Shown here one piece after another: positions 24,816-32,115 of a stretch of DNA of 64,000 nucleotides (position 1 is the first letter of the stretch; every line of letters starts with the position of its first letter). A model generated the notes under the pieces. The model did not search any database. It worked only from the letters and a program-made list of their open reading frames with translations, and was not told the DNA's origin. The position numbers were made by a program, and so were the translations under genes. Source of the DNA: Paenibacillus_AM sp052180255. GTDB taxonomy: Bacteria > Bacillota > Bacilli > Paenibacillales > NBRC-103111. The stretch is from assembly GCF_052180255.1 (NCBI RefSeq), contig NZ_CP197466.1, forward strand, positions 2,790,001 to 2,854,000. The letters are read 5' to 3'.

Positions 24816-25256
24816 TTAGTTCATTGCAGTCCACATTCTTTGAACCGTTTTCAAAATTTTCTCATTAATAAGATCTGGACTTTCCTTTAATTCTGCTTCA
24901 TTAACATATAAAAATAAATCTGCTTGTTCAAGCTGCAACTCTTCATATAAAGGCTGTGTTGTGATGACGATGACATACTGAAAAGATTCCTTCTTCAGCC
25001 TCTTACACAGCTCGTCCACTGCTCGCTCAATCTGCGCTTTGCCTTCATGTAATATGTAGTGCAATGCTGGGTATGTAATTACTCTTCCACGAAAAGGAAT
25101 TTCAATACAATCCATTGCATCGCGAAGCAATTCAAGCTGCTCCGTTGCTTGCCAAGGTGATTCTAAACCACTAAGTCCAGTTATAGGCAAAAGACAGGTA
25201 TCCAGATAGGGCTTTAATTCCTCCCATTTGGCTGACTCTACATCACTAAATTTCAT
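24816..25256 (-). CDS. YpiF-like protein (DUF2487)
   Basis: The 146-residue soluble protein begins MKFSDVESAKWEELKPYLDT and has the PFRGRVITYPALHYI segment, both characteristic of YpiF/DUF2487. No catalytic motif is evident and the function is unknown. It lies just upstream of qcrA, as ypiF does in Bacillus. ATG 25256 follows AGGAG. The 150 bp to qcrA contain the qcr promoter but no obvious terminator. Confidence 0.75.
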   Translation of the reverse strand: MKFSDVESAKWEELKPYLDTCLLPITGLSGLESPWQATEQLELLRDAMDCIEIPFRGRVITYPALHYILHEGKAQIERAVDELCKRLKKESFQYVIVITTQPLYEELQLEQADLFLYVNEAELKESPDLINEKILKTVQRMWTAMN

Positions 25257-25342
25257 TCTTCTTCACTCCTCATCTTACTGGCTACTTTAAGATGCATTGA
25301 AGAGGAAGTCAAGGAGAAACGGTTTTACTAAAGGCCACCAAC

Positions 25343-25375
25343 AAAAAAAAGGCATATGTAACGTTCATACGCCTC
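25343..25375 (-). terminator. Intrinsic terminator after the IDEAL-domain gene
   Basis: AGGCGTATG/CATATGCCT arms (one G-T pair), a 7-nt loop and T8 on the minus strand. Confidence 0.88.
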
Positions 25376-25416
25376 CTTTTGGTATGTGTATCGCATGGAG
25401 CGAATGCTGCATAAGC

Positions 25417-25602
25417 CTAGTATTGCAAGGATTTAAGTTCTGTGGTGAGAACTAGGAAGGAAGCTTCGTCTCCATCAGCTAACGCGCTATCTATGGCTTT
25501 ATAGAGATGCTCTTGTCTATACTTTCGAATGGATTCATCCCATACCATTTCCGCAAACAGACTTAGCAATACCTCATTGGAAACATTCATTTTTCCCATC
25601 AT
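25417..25602 (-). CDS. Small IDEAL-domain protein
   Basis: The ~61-residue acidic protein is almost entirely one IDEAL domain (LYKAIDSALADGDEASFLVLTTELKSL), a short helical motif found in Firmicutes, for example at the end of YpiB. It probably binds other proteins; no enzyme activity is expected. ATG 25602 (or 25599) follows GGAGGT; the longer TTG start at 25614 would overlap that site. It lies where Bacillus has ypiB, so it may be a reduced equivalent carrying only the C-terminal domain. Confidence 0.72.
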   Translation of the reverse strand: MMGKMNVSNEVLLSLFAEMVWDESIRKYRQEHLYKAIDSALADGDEASFLVLTTELKSLQY

Positions 25603-25653
25603 ACCTACCTCCAAGCATTGTTCACGCTTTTCGTTAGCAGCAATTGTAGATGT

Positions 25654-26169
25654 TCAATACGTCTGTTCCTGCAAATACTCTCTTCCCTTTACCACATAAC
25701 TCTCTGTTGTCCGCTTCATTCTCGCGAGATCCTCTTCCGTTAACTCTCGGATCACACGAGCTGGAGTTCCTACTGCCAAGGTAAATGCCGGTATGATTGT
25801 ATTCTCAGTAACAAGCGATCCTGCTCCTACTAAAGCATATTCACTAACTTGCGCACCGTTTAGTACAATAGCCCCCATCCCAATTAATGTGCCTTTACCT
25901 ATCGAGCATCCATGGATGATTGCCCCATGCCCAACAGATACATCATCATCAACCCACAATGGCTGATTCGCATTCACATGCCCGATGCATCCGTCTTGAA
26001 TATTACTGCGTCTTCCAATTCGAATGGGTGCCAGATCACCTCGTAATACGGTGTTGTACCAAATCGAAGATTCCTCGCCAATCGTCACATCTCCAATAAT
26101 CTGAACACCAGGTGCGATCCAAATATGAGGGGCAATCTGGGGTTTCTTTTGCTGATATGGATATAACAC
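25654..26169 (-). CDS. Gamma-class carbonic anhydrase-like hexapeptide protein
   Basis: The 171-residue protein is a left-handed beta-helix made of hexapeptide repeats (VQIIGDVTIGEESSIWYN, VSVGHGAIIHGCSIGKGTLI) with a C-terminal helix. Three histidines in DGCIGHVN and VGHGAIIHGC fit the zinc-binding triad of gamma carbonic anhydrases. It could hydrate CO2 or be an acyltransferase-like relative. GTG 26169 is the start, with GGAG about ten bases upstream. The neighbours give no functional hint. Confidence 0.82.
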   Translation of the reverse strand: MLYPYQQKKPQIAPHIWIAPGVQIIGDVTIGEESSIWYNTVLRGDLAPIRIGRRSNIQDGCIGHVNANQPLWVDDDVSVGHGAIIHGCSIGKGTLIGMGAIVLNGAQVSEYALVGAGSLVTENTIIPAFTLAVGTPARVIRELTEEDLARMKRTTESYVVKGREYLQEQTY

Positions 26170-26243
26170 GAAGGACTCACTCCTCTACTCATAAAAAGTT
26201 GGCCGTACTCTGCCTTCTTTTCATATTAGGAAGCTTGTGGTCC

Positions 26244-27380
26244 CTAGTCAATTGATTCATACAAGCCTTTAGGCAAAATAATGATCTCATCCTCATTCAC
26301 CTGTATGCCTCGAATCGTCATACTACCTATTCGTGTGACACGAACGACTTGCTTGCCCAACCCGGTTTCGCCAATTGATAAAAGCCCCAGGTGCATCATC
26401 ATTTGGATTAATCGAAGGTCAAAAATAGACTCTGCATTGTCATAGTAAAAGGGACGAATGAGCGGACACAACGTTTCTTTCAGCGATGCAACATCGACCC
26501 ATTCCTTGGCTAGCCGATCAATCCAATGTACAAGTGCCTCTAAATTCGGAATCGGACCCTTGTACAGCCTCAACCAGAACTTGTATACCTCTTGTACTGA
26601 TTCACTCTGATTCGTATGGATGCGCTGCTCGCCAAGCTCTGTAAGCTGGAGTTTCCCTTCGGATTCTCGTATGAGCTTGTGAAAATAACAATAATCGTAG
26701 ATGAGTGAGAATCGACTGGGATACTCTTTGAACATCCTTCCATAACCGAAGCGCCACCCCCCTTTGACGACCAATGCCTCACGCACTGTCATCTCTTCTA
26801 GAAGGGCAGATAAGGTACGTTTGTACATAAATCCATCTGCTGCTAGTGTGACATCATTGGACTGAACGAACTTCAGAAAATTGTGAATGTCATCCAGCAC
26901 AAGACGATGTTCTTCCCGATATACAACCGGATCATCAGAAAGCAGAAGTCGCTCTTGAAACTTGCGGTTTAGCACATCACAGAATCGTTTCTTCAGATCA
27001 CTTGGCACCTGAAATAAGTATTTGGTCTGTGGGGAATACCCGTGAAATAACCATCCTAGCTTTTTAAACCTCGTAATTAAATCTCTCGGGCTAAAGCTTT
27101 CTTGCGATTCTTTCTCAAACTTAGCTTGCTGCGCACGTGCCATTAACTCTTCTAATGAGAATAAGGCTCGGGTATCAAAGAGGAGCGAATTTAGAAACCG
27201 AATATCCTCAAGACTTAAATCTGCGATTTGCTGTTCAAATACCTCTTTCCGATTAACGGTACTGAGAATTGATTGGATCAATTCATTCTTGGAATGTGAG
27301 TTACACTCACACTCGTAAGTAGAAGCAATTCGATTCAGATCTTGTATGTCCGCGTATGTCAGTATATCGGCTAGATTCAT
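26244..27380 (-). CDS. Unknown 378-residue protein
   Basis: I do not recognise this family with certainty. The soluble protein starts with a helical region (LADILTYADIQDLNRIAS) and has several winged-helix-like segments (LSLEDIRFLNSLLFDTRALFS; REALVVKGGWRFGYGRMFKEY; LIQMMMHLGLLSIG), ending in a beta-rich EDEIIILPKGLY. This resembles helicase-associated winged-helix proteins related to the XPB/Ssl2 N-terminal region, but no ATPase motif is present. Bacillus has ypiA near this place, a TPR protein, which this is not. The start follows GGAGGAT. Confidence 0.6.
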   Translation of the reverse strand: MNLADILTYADIQDLNRIASTYECECNSHSKNELIQSILSTVNRKEVFEQQIADLSLEDIRFLNSLLFDTRALFSLEELMARAQQAKFEKESQESFSPRDLITRFKKLGWLFHGYSPQTKYLFQVPSDLKKRFCDVLNRKFQERLLLSDDPVVYREEHRLVLDDIHNFLKFVQSNDVTLAADGFMYKRTLSALLEEMTVREALVVKGGWRFGYGRMFKEYPSRFSLIYDYCYFHKLIRESEGKLQLTELGEQRIHTNQSESVQEVYKFWLRLYKGPIPNLEALVHWIDRLAKEWVDVASLKETLCPLIRPFYYDNAESIFDLRLIQMMMHLGLLSIGETGLGKQVVRVTRIGSMTIRGIQVNEDEIIILPKGLYESID

Positions 27381-27468
27381 CCCGTATCCTCCGGCTTCGA
27401 GTAATGGCGAGTAAGCACCAAGTTTTAGTATCCATTATTGGATTATTTTAGAAAAATATTCCTGGCAT

Positions 27469-27495
27469 AAAAAAAAGCACTTAATCTAAGTGCTT
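27469..27495 (-). terminator. Intrinsic terminator overlapping the phosphatase stop codon
   Basis: AAGCACTTA/TAAGTGCTT arms with a 3-nt loop and T8 on the minus strand. The stop codon at 27481-27483 lies inside the stem. Confidence 0.9.
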
Positions 27496-28053
27496 TGTGC
27501 ATGAATATAAGGAGCAAGACCAATAATCCGAAATCCGATGAATGATGGTTAATGAGGTGTTGGTGATATAGCCATATTCCTCTTCTAAATCAAGGGATCG
27601 TAATACTTGACCGATGTAAGAACCGTGGGAGATTACAAGTACCCGGGAGTTCGGTTTATTCTTCATCCATTCGTTCGCGAACTCAGACCAGCGTGCAAAC
27701 ACGTCCTCATCTCGTTCCACACCAAGTTCAAGAGATCGCCATTCTTCTCCCCAGCGCTCGATGCGCTCATTTAACGTCGTACCTTCCAGTTGTCCAAAGC
27801 TTCTTTCCCTTAAATGGACATCCGTTCCGTATAAGGGGATACCTGATTCTTTGGAAACAATCTCTGCTGTCTCATGTGCGCGCATTAGATCACTACAAAC
27901 GATATAATCCCAATCACTGTGCTTTAATTTACTACCTAATAATCTAGCTTGCTCTTTACCTTCGTCTGTCAAATGTGTATCTAACTGTCCTTGCAATTTA
28001 CCAAGCTTATTCCACTCTGTACTCCCGTGTCTCACAAGCCCAAATGTAGTCAT
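27481..28053 (-). CDS. Histidine phosphatase family protein
   Basis: The 190-residue protein begins with the catalytic LVRHGSTEWN motif, followed by VCSDLMRAHETAEIV, LRERSFGQLEG and the second catalytic region LVISHGSYIG. These place it in the phosphoglycerate mutase-like broad-specificity phosphatases such as PhoE/GpmB. The actual substrate is unknown. AGGAGGAG precedes the ATG. It lies downstream of the anti-sigma gene with ~50 bp between and ends in its own terminator, so it could belong to the sigma operon. Confidence 0.85.
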   Translation of the reverse strand: MTTFGLVRHGSTEWNKLGKLQGQLDTHLTDEGKEQARLLGSKLKHSDWDYIVCSDLMRAHETAEIVSKESGIPLYGTDVHLRERSFGQLEGTTLNERIERWGEEWRSLELGVERDEDVFARWSEFANEWMKNKPNSRVLVISHGSYIGQVLRSLDLEEEYGYITNTSLTIIHRISDYWSCSLYSCTKHLD

Positions 28054-28102
28054 AATCTCCTCCTAAAACAAGGGAACCCTGTCATCTCTGTCGAGTATTT
28101 TG

Positions 28103-28753
28103 TTACGTTTTAATTCGCATAAACCAATTCAGAATTAGAATCATACTAATAAATCCTAAAAGCGATAAAACAAGTAAGTAATCCGGGTAGGATTCAATCG
28201 GCCCTACTTGAAAGCGAACGGGCTCAACAAAGGACGAAGATACATTAGCAACAGCTGTGTTCATAGCTTTTTTGCTAATGGCTTTGTATCCTCCTTCTAC
28301 GTCTAGTGCCTGTGGAGCCTGTATGGAATAAATCGAATTTTCCTCTGAAGCTGCCCTTACACCAGCTATATCATACACCATCGCGAACAAAAATGAACCT
28401 AGAAACAAAAGAATACAAAATGAGATTACGACTAGGAAGTTAGTTCGCATTCTACGTGAGAAAGCATACATCCGCTCTGGGATCGGCAATCGCCATGATT
28501 CATCCTCATAAATACGTTTCATTACTTTGGAGGAAATAGAGCCCCCTTCATGACCCATAGAAAAAGAAGATAGATGTTCCGACGATTCATCGACCGCAGA
28601 TCGAATTAATAACGTACTCTCACTCCAAATTTGAAATTCTTCCGCGCAATCCTCACAAGTGAGCACATGTTGATCAACTTCTTTGCGCTGCAGATCATCC
28701 TTTGGCAAATCCCAATAAACGCCAAATCGTTCTCTGATTTCATCACATCTCAT
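28103..28753 (-). CDS. Anti-sigma factor with zinc-binding N-terminus
   Basis: The 216-residue protein has a ZAS-type motif (His29, Cys33, Cys36; HVLTCEDC) in its cytoplasmic N-terminus, a membrane helix at about 110-132, an extracytoplasmic loop and a second hydrophobic stretch near the C-terminus (~190-210). Such proteins hold an ECF sigma factor inactive until an envelope signal arrives. Its ATG overlaps the sigma stop (ATGA), the usual sigma/anti-sigma coupling. The sensing loop carries no recognisable domain, so the signal is unknown. Confidence 0.85.
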   Translation of the reverse strand: MRCDEIRERFGVYWDLPKDDLQRKEVDQHVLTCEDCAEEFQIWSESTLLIRSAVDESSEHLSSFSMGHEGGSISSKVMKRIYEDESWRLPIPERMYAFSRRMRTNFLVVISFCILLFLGSFLFAMVYDIAGVRAASEENSIYSIQAPQALDVEGGYKAISKKAMNTAVANVSSSFVEPVRFQVGPIESYPDYLLVLSLLGFISMILILNWFMRIKT

Positions 28754-29343
28754 CTTGAATTCATCCCTTCATAGTCCTCATAAGCAGATTCCAGAAAGTA
28801 GGGCTCCAATTGAACTTTTACGCTCGCTCGAGCACGAAATAACAAGGACTTGACTGAACTAACCGTTTGCCCCAAAATATTCGCAATTTCTTGATAATCT
28901 TTACCATCATATTCTCTCAAAATAAGAGCGGAGCGCTGCTTCTCAGGTAATGCATTAATCGCTTCTCTTACTTTGATAACTCGTTCATTACGAATGAGTG
29001 CATGTTCGGGATGAGAATCAATCGGTGCATGTGGAACCACTACACCCTCTTCCAATGAACAAGCGATGGCTTTATGTTTCCTCATTTCACTTAAAACCGT
29101 ATTTCGAGCAATTGTATATAACCAAGTTGAAAATGAAGCTTCAACTTCTCTAAATGAATGCAAGCTGCGATAAGCCTTATAAAAAGTTTCATTACACAAA
29201 TCCTCAGCCATCGCTTCAAGACCAGCTGTTCGGACCATATGATAGATGAAGGACAATAATTTACGTTCATAACGACGCATTAATTCACCATATGCTTCGC
29301 TATTGCCATCTTTAATTTCACGAATCAACTGGGAGTCAATCAT
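28750..29343 (-). CDS. ECF-type RNA polymerase sigma factor
   Basis: The 197-residue protein has sigma region 2 (LCNETFYKAYRSLHSF, FSTWLYTIARN) and region 4 (INALPEKQRSALILREYDG, then DYQEIANILGQTVSSVKSLL, a helix-turn-helix) without regions 1 or 3, the ECF layout. It redirects RNA polymerase to stress promoters. The ATG follows AGGAGGACC, and the anti-sigma gene overlaps its end by four bases. An ECF-like promoter at 29394-29416 suggests autoregulation. In Bacillus this stretch after tyrA holds aroE and ypiA instead. Confidence 0.9.
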   Translation of the reverse strand: MIDSQLIREIKDGNSEAYGELMRRYERKLLSFIYHMVRTAGLEAMAEDLCNETFYKAYRSLHSFREVEASFSTWLYTIARNTVLSEMRKHKAIACSLEEGVVVPHAPIDSHPEHALIRNERVIKVREAINALPEKQRSALILREYDGKDYQEIANILGQTVSSVKSLLFRARASVKVQLEPYFLESAYEDYEGMNSR

Positions 29344-29393
29344 GACGCCGGTCCTCCTACTCTTTCATCATGCCCCAGCTCCTCAACATGTTT

Positions 29394-29416
29394 TACGACA
29401 TCATGAGGAGAAAGTT
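29394..29416 (-). promoter_or_regulatory. Candidate ECF-type autoregulated promoter
   Basis: On the minus strand GCAACTTT (AAC core at 29414-29416) and CGTA (29394-29397) are separated by 16 bp, the usual AAC-N16-CGT layout of ECF promoters, ~50 bp before the sigma gene. The rest of 29431-29617 holds AT-rich sequence with one weak palindrome (29537-29543/29558-29564) and no gene I can support. Confidence 0.5.
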
Positions 29417-29617
29417 GCGCATTGAATCTGATTAAAAATAATTTATTATTTCTGATAATTAAAGCGGCCATCATTGTCTAATTCTGCTAAAAGACTGAAA
29501 TCCCTGCTTATTCGACAAAAAAACGATATAAATAGACATAATTGTATTTTATATGGTAATTATGAATCTAATTCCAGTTCGAGTCAGTATATGGTTGATC
29601 TTTTCAAATGATGACGC

Positions 29618-29647
29618 AAAAAAAAACCACCTGAGTAATTCAGGCGG
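29618..29647 (-). terminator. Intrinsic terminator of the small RNA candidate
   Basis: CCGCCTGA/TCAGGTGG arms (29640-29647 and 29627-29634) pair fully as RNA with one G-U, a 5-nt loop and T9 on the minus strand. Confidence 0.88.
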
Positions 29648-29695
29648 CCGCACATTGTGCAATTATCGGATAGGAGTGGAGAGAAACCATACTGT
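29618..29695 (-). ncRNA. Candidate ~75-nt small RNA with its own promoter and terminator
   Basis: A consensus promoter (29702-29730) points into this segment, which ends in a perfect terminator (29618-29647). The predicted RNA starts near 29695 and contains a pyrimidine-rich tract at 29668-29686 (UUUCUCUCCACUCCUAUCC) able to pair with GGAG-type ribosome sites, then a small GCAC/GUGC hairpin, then the terminator stem. A 16-codon ORF from 29690 exists but has no ribosome-binding site, so a regulatory RNA is more likely than a leader peptide. No known family was recognised. The next gene downstream (ECF sigma) begins 275 bp away. Confidence 0.6.
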
Positions 29696-29701
29696 ACTTT
29701 T

Positions 29702-29730
29702 ATTATATGTATACGTTTACATTCTGTCAA
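29702..29730 (-). promoter_or_regulatory. Perfect sigma-A promoter with cre-like palindrome
   Basis: TTGACA (29725-29730), 17 bp and TATAAT (29702-29707), both exact consensus. The spacer holds the near-palindrome TGTAAACGTATACA (29708-29721), 13 of 14 to the CcpA cre consensus TGWAANCGNTNWCA. A second cre-like site (12 of 14) lies at 29740-29753. Confidence 0.75.
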
Positions 29731-29752
29731 CGATTATTTTGAAAACGCTTGC

Positions 29753-29778
29753 TTTTATAAGAAATTATTCTTATAAAA
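29753..29778. repeat. Perfect 11-bp inverted repeat upstream of the small RNA promoter
   Basis: Arms TTTTATAAGAA (29753-29763) and TTCTTATAAAA (29768-29778) are separated by ATTA. It lies between the tyrA terminator and the small RNA promoter and has the look of an operator; no regulator could be matched. Confidence 0.7.
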
Positions 29779-29781
29779 TAT

Positions 29782-29822
29782 AAAAAGGCTTTATCCCACA
29801 GCATCAGCTGGCGATAAAGCCT
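29782..29822. terminator. Terminator of the aromatic supraoperon after tyrA
   Basis: AGGCTTTATC/GATAAAGCCT arms with inner CCAGC/GCTGTGG-like pairing and a T-rich tail on the minus strand; about 15 bp after the tyrA stop. Confidence 0.9.
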
Positions 29823-29837
29823 CTTATTTTATACTCG

Positions 29838-30935
29838 CTATACATGGATCGCAAACTGATCTTGCAACAACTCTGTTGCACGGTCTGCATCTTCCTGATT
29901 CCGAAAAGACAAGCGAAGAATACCTGGTACATAATCACGACTTTCAAAAATCTGCAGATTACTAAGGTTGATCTCATGTTGACCAAGTTGCGTTGCAATT
30001 GAGCCAATTATACCTGGATGATCCGGAATATCGACATAAATGTCATATCGCGAAGCGATCATACCTTTACGTCGATCTGGAACCGTGCGTCGGAAGTCAT
30101 TTGCCTTTTGGAACTGAGCAGCTATCCCCTCTGCATTTTCATTTTGAAGCAACTGAATGAACTGATCGACCTGTACATTCCAATCTCCTAACAGCTTAAG
30201 CAAGATCGCTCGATTATTAATCAAAATATCCCGCCAAATCATAGGTTCAGAAGATGCGATCCGGGTAATATCACGGAAACCACCTGCAGCTAAAAGCTTA
30301 TAAAGAGAATTCGATTCGTTATAGTCACAGACCTGATTAACAAGTGCGACCGCAATAATATGCGGCAAATGCGAGATCGCTCCCACAATTTCATCATGCT
30401 CTTGTGGATCAACTTGAATGACCTGGGCCTTCGTCCAATGCAATAAGGAAGTTAACTCATCAACTATTGACTTGGGAGTACCTTCACTTGGGCATAGCAC
30501 GTAAAAAGCATTTTCAAACAGATGAGACGATGCGGCTTCAATACCTGATCGTTCTGATCCCGCCATTGGATGGCCTCCAATAAAATGCACATGCTCCAAG
30601 TTCAAGTGCTTCGCACACTCTGCAACAGAGCCCTTCGTCGATCCAACATCTGTAATGATACAACCCTCTTTAAGCGGAAGCTTTGAAAGCTCCTCCAGGT
30701 AGGTACCTAATAAGGAGACCGGTACACAAATAAAAATAACATCTGCATCAACTGCAGCTTCATACATCGAGGTTGTCGCAACATCCACGACTTGAAGCTG
30801 AAGCATCTTTTCAACTGACTCTCTAGTTGGTGAATGCCCGACAATTGTATGACCTGGCTTCCCCTTTAAACAAAGCGCAAGTGATCCACCGATCAGACCC
30901 ACGCCAAAAATAGCTATTCTCGTCATGGCATTCAA
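29838..30935 (-). CDS. tyrA: Prephenate dehydrogenase with ACT domain
   Basis: The 365-residue enzyme converts prephenate to 4-hydroxyphenylpyruvate with NAD+ for tyrosine. The Rossmann loop IAIFGVGLIGGSLAL opens the protein, ITDVGSTKGSV and HFIGGHPMAGSERSGIEAA mark the catalytic part, and residues ~290-365 form an ACT regulatory domain (YDIYVDIPDHPGIIGSIA). It is the last gene of the supraoperon, after hisC, and ends at a strong terminator. In Bacillus aroE (EPSP synthase) follows; here it does not. Confidence 0.95.
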   Translation of the reverse strand: MNAMTRIAIFGVGLIGGSLALCLKGKPGHTIVGHSPTRESVEKMLQLQVVDVATTSMYEAAVDADVIFICVPVSLLGTYLEELSKLPLKEGCIITDVGSTKGSVAECAKHLNLEHVHFIGGHPMAGSERSGIEAASSHLFENAFYVLCPSEGTPKSIVDELTSLLHWTKAQVIQVDPQEHDEIVGAISHLPHIIAVALVNQVCDYNESNSLYKLLAAGGFRDITRIASSEPMIWRDILINNRAILLKLLGDWNVQVDQFIQLLQNENAEGIAAQFQKANDFRRTVPDRRKGMIASRYDIYVDIPDHPGIIGSIATQLGQHEINLSNLQIFESRDYVPGILRLSFRNQEDADRATELLQDQFAIHV

Positions 30936-30977
30936 CCTTCTATTACATGAATTTACTCCGAATCAGACACCTAAGAA

Positions 30978-32087
30978 TTAGGCTTGCACTGCTATGTCTG
31001 CAAGTACTTCTTCAAGAGCATGAGCTAATTTCTTATTTTGTTCCTGCGAACCAATCGTAATCCGAATATGATTCGACATTCCCCACTGTGGATCAAAACG
31101 CACAATGAATCCTTTGCGCATCAAGGCTTGGAACACATCTACACCAGGGCGTTTCACATCCACCATAATAAAGTTACCATGAGCAGGGAAAGCAACTAAT
31201 CCTAGACGCTTGAATTCACCCTGTAAATATTGACATCCAACTGCGTTATCTTCTCGACACTTTGCAACAAACGCTTGGTCCTTAATCGCTGCAAGTGCAG
31301 CTGCCTGCGCAATGCGTGTCGTGTTAAATGGCTCACGCACTTGATTGATTGTATGAATGACATCCGGATGACCAATACCGTAACCGATACGTAAAGAAGC
31401 AAGACCATACACTTTAGAGAACGTACGCAGTAAGATTAAGTTCTTATATGCGGATAGCAATTCAAAGCTGCGTGGATATTGCCCGCTCGTATCATATTCA
31501 CAGTAAGCCTCATCTAAAACGACAAGAACATGGCTTGGAACAGCTTTCATAAAGGCTTCAACCTCATCATGCGTAACCATTGTGCCTGTTGGGTTATTCG
31601 GATTACAGATCCAGACAATCTTCGTTTTGTCATTCACCCGAGCTAACATACCTGGAAGATCATGTTTACCATTAATATGCGGAACTTCGACACTTACCGC
31701 ATTTTCAATTTCAACATTATGTTTGTATTGAGGGAATGTTGTCGTCGCCATAATCGTCTCATCACCTGGCACTAAGAAAGCACGTGCAAGCATCAGAATG
31801 ATTTCATCGGAACCTGCACCAAAAATAATCTGATTCGTATCTACGCCATAATGCTCAGCAACAGCTTCTGTTAATACGACTGCAGCACCATCTGGATAGA
31901 GTGATAGCTGACTTAATTCTGCAGCTATAGCATCCATCACCTTCGGTGAAGAGCCAAAAGGGTTCTCATTGGAAGCTAATTTCGTAATTTCACTAAGTCC
32001 CAATTCTCGTCTAACTTCATCTGTTGATTTTCCAGGTTTATATACTGGAAGATGTACAATGTTGGATTTCGGTTGCACGATCATCAC
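30978..32087 (-). CDS. hisC: Histidinol-phosphate aminotransferase
   Basis: The 369-residue class II aminotransferase shows SENEN-type substrate residues (LASNENPFGSS), IFGAGSDEIILMLARA, WICNPNNPTG, VVLDEAYCEY and the PLP lysine in TFSKVYGLASLRIGYG. In these bacteria HisC serves both histidine synthesis and the last step of tyrosine and phenylalanine synthesis, which explains its place between trpA and tyrA. Start at 32087 or 32084 (two adjacent Met codons). Confidence 0.95.
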   Translation of the reverse strand: MMIVQPKSNIVHLPVYKPGKSTDEVRRELGLSEITKLASNENPFGSSPKVMDAIAAELSQLSLYPDGAAVVLTEAVAEHYGVDTNQIIFGAGSDEIILMLARAFLVPGDETIMATTTFPQYKHNVEIENAVSVEVPHINGKHDLPGMLARVNDKTKIVWICNPNNPTGTMVTHDEVEAFMKAVPSHVLVVLDEAYCEYDTSGQYPRSFELLSAYKNLILLRTFSKVYGLASLRIGYGIGHPDVIHTINQVREPFNTTRIAQAAALAAIKDQAFVAKCREDNAVGCQYLQGEFKRLGLVAFPAHGNFIMVDVKRPGVDVFQALMRKGFIVRFDPQWGMSNHIRITIGSQEQNKKLAHALEEVLADIAVQA

Positions 32088-32115
32088 CTCGTCTAAAGTT
32101 CATTTTCTTGAAAAA

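Noticed and set aside
29640..29690. 16-codon ORF inside the small RNA candidate
   Set aside because: No ribosome-binding site before its ATG and the stop lies in the terminator stem; an RNA function explains the unit better, though dual function is not excluded.
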